DNA of 64,000 nucleotides, from assembly GCA_006538405.1 (NCBI GenBank), contig BJKQ01000002.1:3596001-3660000 (forward strand). The letters run 5' to 3'. The DNA is from Hansfordia pulvinata (lineage: Eukaryota; Ascomycota; Sordariomycetes; Xylariales). Below the pieces are notes generated by a model. It saw only the letters and a list, made by a program, of their open reading frames with translations. It had not been told where the DNA came from and ran no database searches. Shown here one piece after another: positions 57,828 through 64,000 of the stretch. The position numbers were made by a program, and so were the translations under genes. Position 1 is the stretch's first letter. Every line of letters starts with the position of its first letter.

Positions 57828-59569
57828 CGAGCGCCCGGGGCAGGCCCGCACCAACTGTGAGAAGCCGGAGCCGGCGACATTTCTAGCATATGACGGCGTT
57901 GTTTTGGCCATTACACCAGGCGGCGCCCCGCACTTGGTAGGGTCCGGTTGATATTCCATCGAAGATACCCCAGCGCTTGAAGGCGTGAGCAAGTGAGGTG
58001 TCGCGCGGTGCGCGCGCCACAACACACGCCACGGAGTTGTTGTCATTTTGGTTGCTTTTTGGCCGGCGTTATTGGTTGCATGAGGGGACTCTCGAAGCGT
58101 CATTTTCTTGTAATTCTAGGAAGGCGAAAGTGAGGCCATGGAAGCCGGTTGTGACACAGTGAAGGGCACGGCTGGGAGGGGGTTGGAGATGGAGATTCGA
58201 TATTTATCATGTAAAGCTAGCGGATGACCATGAAAGCGAGGGACGGGGGAATAGCAGTTGTAACCAATGGAAATGGTCGTGTTACATGGCACTCGGAGTA
58301 TTACATTGCGGCATGCGTATTTCGGGTGCTTCGTGCTGGGCGCCACGACGGCCAGCCTCTCGTCTAGTACGAGTAATCGTAGGTGATGGGCTGGAGTGTG
58401 AGTGGCGAGCGCCTGGAGGTTTTTGCCTGGGCTGGTGGACTTTTGCAGGTCGATTGCCTGGTACCAATCACATGGAAATTATTACTCTCATTGGCAGGCG
58501 GCGTATGACGAAAGAGTGTCTGCTCTGGTTCAGCGAGCCACAGTTCCACACCGGATGTATCCTAGGCACTTATAGTAAGTATTCGTAGCGGGCCACAGGT
58601 AGGTAGGTACGAGTCGGTACCTTAGTAGCTGCCAGCCACCCAGCCACCAGCACCGCCTGATCTGACTGTGGCTGGTAGGCCAATAATTTTTTTTCTGTCT
58701 ATTTTTCCATGTCGGTCCATAAAACGCAGAGCTCAGCGTGAACCCGGGCTCGGATTTCCCCTTCTTCTTCAATCTCCAAGGCACCATTCCTTATCATCAA
58801 GACCGCTACACATGTCCCCAGAGCGTCCTGACCATTTACGCGTGCCGAGACCAATTCCGGGCAGTCTTTTTTCGCTAACAGTACCTGCAAAACTTCTGAA
58901 CTACACTGGGTCGCTGTTAGATAGACTCTGCTGACATTACTTTCCGTGCTGAGGGCGCCGTGCTCTCCCCGTCCGTCTGTTGTGTGATGTTTGTCTGGAG
59001 GTTTGGATCGGGCGGTTTTGGCTTCGGCGTCATCGCCTGACCCGCCAGCGAGGATGCTGTCGCCGCCTCTGCTCTCTGCGCGCGCGCCAGCACTGGCTTT
59101 GGTCCGTTTGCCCTGTGCCTCGGCGCGTCGCGACTGTCGGCTGCCGCGACGCGGGCTCCAGCAGGGCAGTGGAGGGTGGCTTTGTGCGGTTTATCGCCCC
59201 AGCTCCCGGCTTCGGCGTGTCGTGCGTGCCACGCCACACGAGTATTCTCCTTCGCTTCGCTTGCGCCCCCACCACCCCTGCGAGCACGACTTTTCTGTCG
59301 GTCAGCCGTGGCAGGCGCGCGCCCTCCCAGTAGCAGCGACACGTCGGCCACGGGTGGATGGGGGAGGATAATCACCGTGGCGGCGGTGGGGGACTGCGTA
59401 CGGGTAGGCGTGGTAGGGTGCTCCCCGAAGCCCAACGTGGATCGAAGGACGACTTTCTTTCATCACCCCTTGTGTCTTACGGGGTCCACTCTCGCGGGGG
59501 TCCTGCTTTTCGCGGCTGGGGTGCTGTTCGCTGGTGTACGAGTATCCCCCCCGTGCCATCCCCCTCCCC

Positions 59570-59600
<31 letters not shown>

Positions 59601-60426
59601 GGATCTTCAAAGTCTCCAAGACCTGCCGCTGTGCCTCGTAAAAGCTCCACGGGACTTGGTGCCTGGCACCGCCATGCCCGTACGCAGCAGGTTTGTCTGG
59701 AAACGCACGCCCTGTTGCCCGTGTACGAACGAGTTCGTAATGATTAGGTCGGAAACTTTGCACGCAAGTAGGTTGAGAAGCAAGCCCAAGGTGCTCGAGG
59801 GCTTTGTGCGGCGGAAGCCGATACGACGATGGGGAATGCCGAGCAGCCAAATTCGCCCCCTCCCCTCCTGCCTTCCATCATTCTCGCCCGCTCAGCGTCC
59901 TGGAAGACCTCAGGAGGCTGTGTTTGTGTTTTGTGTTTCGTAGCGCTCGGCTCACTTTCGTCGCCGTTTCCCTTGGCCGGATTTTGCTTGCTTCCCTGTG
60001 CCGACCCGTCGGCAGCCTAAAGAAGCCCAAACACCCAGAAGGCCGCGGCGTGAGAGGAGCAACGCGATGGCTTCTGAACTCTGACAACGTGATGATCTGT
60101 AGAGACCGCTGGTGACACGTGCAACTACACTACAGTACAGCAACTGCTGCATCAGGTTCTGAGCTTCTTATCTCATTGCATGGTCACTTTAAAGTCGTCA
60201 CTCTAGAGTCCACGGCTATCTAGATCAATGGTATCATATCTCGTTTTCGTCTACTTCGCTACAGCTGGAAATATCTGTGTGTATATAGTGAAGCAAAACG
60301 GGGGGATCTTGGTATGCCCTCTCGCCAACATGGACATTGCCTGCTGGTCATTATCCCGTCCTCCTTTTCCTTTTTCGTTCCTTTTCTTCTTTCCTCCCGC
60401 AACCCAGACTTCCCCGCCCCCCCTCT
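57828..60426. other. Intergenic; convergent 3' flanks, no gene supported
   Basis: About 2.6 kb between the RING-PHD gene and the end of the PTH11-type receptor. A 255-codon frame at 59176-59943 crosses a C15 + (TC)10 repeat and has no motif, so I reject it. Octamers lie at 58368 and 59537. Confidence 0.5.
59566..59600. repeat. C15 + (TC)10 compound repeat
   Basis: Fifteen C residues are followed directly by ten TC units in intergenic DNA. Confidence 0.85.
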
Positions 60427-62092
60427 CTAAGCCGGCTGAAACGTCACCGAGGTCTGCACCGTCTTGACAATGGCCTCCTCGTCGCTGTTGCCGGACGGGC
60501 TCTTGATGGGGCTCCATTCCTCCGGGGGCCCGCCGCCGCCGCTGCCGCCCCGGGATTCGACGTCGACGTACGATTTTGCGTCGACGTTGGGGCCGTGGGC
60601 GCGGACCTCGTGGTAGTACTCGTCGCCGATGTCGGTGTCGTCGATGGCGCCGAAGTGCCGGCGGCGGCCGGTGAGCTGGCCGATCGTCTTGAGCGAGTAG
60701 GGGGTGCGGTTGCTTCCGCCGCCGCCGCCGGGCTTTTTCTTGTTGTTGTTGTTGTTGGAGGAGGAGCCGCGGCCGCCGCCGTAGCGGGAAGCCTCGCTCA
60801 GCAGTTTCGGGGAGACGTGGTTGAGGAAGAGGCGGAAGGTGGGCAGGGCGCCGCAGATGATGATGAGGTTGGACTCGACGACGAGCCACAGGGTGCCCTG
60901 GGCGAGGACGTAGGTGGTGTCGGAGTCGGTCAGGCTGGGGATGAGGATGACGAGGCGGGCGACGGAGGCGCCGAGGGTCAGCAGGCCGGTGCCGAACCAG
61001 GCCAGCAGGGCCAGCTTCTGCTTCCACGACAGCTGCAGCGACAGGATCGTCGGCAGCGGGATGCCCATCAGCATCACGTCCGTCACCCCGCCCATGATGG
61101 CCTGCGTCATGTACACGGGAGGGCGGCTGATGCAGCTCGCCGGCGTCGCCACCCGCAGGTTCCACGCCGCCTCGATCGGGTCGCACGCGAACTCGATCAG
61201 CAGCCACACCGCCGCGAACGACACCACCGTCACCCCGCCGTCGCCCCGATCGAGTACCGGTACCACGTCGCCGGCGACACCCGGAAGTAGAAGGCGCATA
61301 GCGTCAGCTTGGCCAGCACCGTCCCCGGGATGACGGTCAGAGTCGTGGCGTGGATGAGCTGTTAGAGAGCGAGGGGGGTCCTTTCGTTAGCCAAAGACCC
61401 AAAAGGAGGATCGTGTTAAGGAGAGATGGGGGGTATAGTATACCCTGTAGGTAAGGATGATGGTAGTGTAGGCAAGGTAGAGTGCAGGCAGGGAGGCAGG
61501 TAGGGAGGCAGGCAGGGAGGCAGGCAGGCAGGCAGGCAGCGTTGGTTGGTGTGTGTGTGTATGTGTGTCGTGATAAATCAGCAGGAAATCACGGAAATCA
61601 TCAACGTACTGTGGTTTCCCAAATGGCATCATCCAGGGACATCTCCCAGATATGCACCCCGAGAACGCCGGCGGACAGACATCGGAGGATCAAAAACTGG
61701 GCAGCCGAAGTCATCAGCCACGCGCCAACGAGCATGACTGCATGGTGTTGTTTTTATCACTTTGAGTCAGCAAACCAATGTATAGACCAACTTGACATGT
61801 CCTCATGGGGAGAGAAGGGCGATTGTTTGGTGTCTTTCTCTCTCTCTGTGTGTCTCCCCCCCGAGTCATCCAAAGTTCACTCACAGTCGTCAAACTGCCA
61901 CTTGCGCAGCACAAAGTGGGCAGTGTACAGGCGGCTGCCGAGGAAGAATAGGGCCACGGCGTACAGGATGGCAAAAGCCCAGTAGGTCGAGTTGATCGTC
62001 GACCAGTCTCGGTAGGGGTTGGCAAAGTCGACGTGGTAGCCGGCCGGCGCCTCCATCATCACCTCCACTCCTTGCACCACCGGGAACGACAT
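60427..62092 (-). CDS. PTH11-type seven-transmembrane receptor-like protein with one frame break
   Basis: Exons are 62092-61885, 61737-61610 and 61358-60427, with introns of 147 and 251 nt. The N-terminus (PYRDWSTINSTYWAFAILY) and RKWQFDDFMLVGAWLM, HIWEMSLDDAIW, LCAFYFRVSPATWYRYSIG and IEFACDPIEAAW are hallmarks of the fungal rhodopsin-like (PTH11-related) membrane domain without a CFEM module. In the last exon the frame reading YRYSIGAT meets TGA at 61231-61229. The frame that continues with VTVVSFAAVWLLIEF is one base away, next to a G4/C4 run at 61232-61235. Restoring one base would give a multiple of three and about 422 residues. I describe it as one gene with a break. A sequencing deletion is likely; a genuine null allele is possible. 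The cytoplasmic tail is Gly/Asn/Lys-rich. Ligand is unknown. Confidence 0.8.
61476..61540. repeat. GGCA/GGGAGGCA tandem repeat
   Basis: Short tandem units of GGCA and GGGAGGCA lie within the second intron of the PTH11-type receptor gene, followed by a GT-rich stretch. Confidence 0.8.
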
Positions 62093-62489
62093 GGCGAGAA
62101 GGGCGTTGGCGAGGGATGTGTGTGGTGGTGCTGGTGCCAGGCTTGATGGTGATGCCAGACGGGGCTTCTTACCATCCAAGAGGCCGCGTTCCCAGCCCGA
62201 TCCAGTGAGGGCTCTCTCTCTCTCTCTCGCTATTGTCCGAAGGGTTGGGGGAGGTGCGAGTATGGTTGTCGAAGCGTGCGTTCCAATGTTCCACCGCCGA
62301 GAGAGGAATATGGCTTACTCGTATGGGGCTCGAGAGAGAACGCGTATCGGCGTTGCGTTTCCTTAAATCAATCGAGATGACTGTCTGTCAGCTCATGCAG
62401 TACTCGTAGTCTTGTTCAAGAGTACAGGACAAGGCCACTACAGTGTCAATTACCAGCCGAGAGACGTACGAGTCTGTGGGCTGGACCAC

Positions 62490-62532
<43 letters not shown>

Positions 62533-64000
62533 TGCGGAAAGAGAGCGAGGGAGGGAAGCGTTTGACAGCGGGGGTGGGCTCGCTCCCGGCATCTTCGAAC
62601 AGAATACATGCATGATGCATGTAAGATGCAGCGGGGCGGTGGAAGAGACCTCCCGCCGCCACGCGATCCGCCTCCCAGGAGGACATGAGCCGTGGGCTGG
62701 GCTGGGCTGCTTCTCCCCATATCTCGAACAAGGCAAGCCAGGCTGCCCGGCCTCAGGTCAGGAGGGGATGGATGGTATGGTACGAGTATCCGTAGAGTAT
62801 GGCAGTCAGAGAGAGAGAGAGAGGGCTCTCGTGCAGACACACCCCGGCTCATGGCCCGGGTTCACATCCCCGGTGGACAAGCGATTCTTCGAGCCGTTGG
62901 GGCCGCAGGGGGGAAACAACCTGGTTCATTACCGGCATTCGTAAGGGTGCGGCAGCACGTTCCACACAGAACAGGGGCAGGGAGGTCGGGACAGGCGACT
63001 CGGGGTGATGTGCGAGTATCGTACACGCCCCACGAGGCACGAGATGGCGGCCCTGTGCCCTGGGCCACGAGTATGCAGTTGGATCTTTAAATTTTGCCTG
63101 CTTAGGTGGTATTCTGATGTTACCATGAGAGAGAGAACACTCAGTTTAGTCTATAACACTCTAAGAAGCAACCGGCAACTCACCCCACCGCAACCGCAAC
63201 CGCAACAGTAACAGCAACTCCCACTACTGCTACGACAACAATGACAATAACAACAACAACAACCACTACGACTACGCGTACTACTGACCAAGCAAATTCC
63301 CCGGCGTGATCGCTCCCCGACCCTTGCGAGCTGGGACCCTGGGCCGTGTCCACCGTCAAGTGGGCAAGCGTGGCCAGCTCTACCAGCAACTCCACCTATA
63401 AGAGGGGCTCCGTTTGGTGGTGGGTGGATGGGTGGGTGGTCCGTCGGGCGGTGCGGGCATAACGGCGGCTAACTTATTTACGAGTAGCCAGCCCCGTTCG
63501 AGATCAGCTACGGCCGCCGTCAGAACACGCGAGGACTCTCTAACCTGAGTAGGGACTCTCGACCGTGGCCTGCCCTGGCTCTGCCCTGGCTCTGCCCTTG
63601 TCTTCCGCGTCCTCCGCGCGCAGCCCTGACCGACGAGATTGCTTACGAGTACGTATCTGTGCTCCGTCAGACAGACTCGCGTGCGTACAAGTGAGTATTC
63701 GTACGAGTTCTCGCACGCAAGGAGTCTCCGTTGATGCAGAGGCAGACCCGCGGAACCTTCCGTGCTCAGTCGCGGGTCATGTGCGGCGCAGCTTCAGCCG
63801 CGCGAAAAAAGTCTTCAAGCTGCCTCGCGGCGACCCGTTCTCAACTCCATCGAGCACGCACCGTACGAGCACGGATGCCTTACTCCGTACTCTGTGAGAT
63901 CACCAGTGGTTCTCCTTCATGGAGATTGGGTGCTTACCTGCCACGGCCAGGACTCAACCAGATGACCACCCGCCAGAGAGCACATCAAGAAGCCCTTGCC
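62093..64000. other. Intergenic to window end, no gene supported
   Basis: Upstream of the PTH11-type receptor. It holds octamers at 62316, 62401, 62782, 63479 and 63644, a TACTCCGTA at 63881-63889, an (AC) microsatellite, GA runs near 62808-62823, and CAA/ACA-rich DNA near 63230-63275. No conserved frame is seen. Confidence 0.5.
62491..62525. repeat. (AC)n microsatellite
   Basis: An uninterrupted AC dinucleotide run of 35 nt in intergenic DNA. Confidence 0.9.

Noticed and set aside
59176..59943. 255-codon open frame on the + strand
   Set aside because: It runs through a C15-(TC)10 repeat and has no conserved pattern.

Overview
The window is nuclear DNA of a filamentous ascomycete (Pezizomycotina). 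Sordariomycetes, perhaps Hypocreales, is my inference. The evidence is short GT-AG introns of about 50-260 nt, GC-rich exons, and fungus-specific families: a Zn2Cys6 regulator, an RTA1 protein, a CFEM receptor, PTH11-type receptors and small secreted cysteine-rich proteins. There are no operons, ribosome binding sites or CRISPR arrays. I saw no tRNA or rRNA genes. I support fifteen protein genes. Most are split, so the exon joins below were rebuilt by hand from splice sites and reading frame.

Left part (1-15.3 kb): a hidden two-exon secreted protein (2029-2674, +), a six-cysteine secreted protein (4927-5340, +), a Zn2Cys6 regulator with an AT-hook (6437-7887, -), an RTA1-family membrane protein (9167-10235, +), and a CFEM-domain receptor (13354-15310, -). 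Downstream of the receptor lies a long low-complexity stretch (11156-13360) whose coding signal jumps between reading frames. This part looks like surface sensing, secretion and host or environment interaction.

Middle (21.9-48.5 kb): a GH3 beta-glucosidase (21931-24773, -), a Thr-rich secreted protein (28660-30183, -), and a kinase-like APH protein whose missed first exon encodes an AN1-type zinc finger (31550-33030, -). Then comes a housekeeping block: chaperonin subunit CCT8 (34268-36081, -), an Nhp10-like HMG-box protein (37367-38436, +), an RMD1/DUF155 membrane protein (39901-41868, -), a saccharopine-dehydrogenase-like oxidoreductase (43869-45536, -) and ribosomal protein eL43 (47861-48532, +).

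Right part (48.5-64 kb): about 7 kb without a gene, a RING+PHD nuclear protein (55601-57827, +), and a PTH11-type receptor carrying one frame break (60427-62092, -).

The strongest unexplained signal is the octamer TACGAGTA and its complement TACTCGTA. I read it 37 times across the window, against about two expected by chance, and always outside coding exons. Other points worth checking are the AN1-APH fusion, a cysteine cluster inside the RTA1 protein, and frame breaks in both receptor genes that mostly sit at G/C homopolymers.
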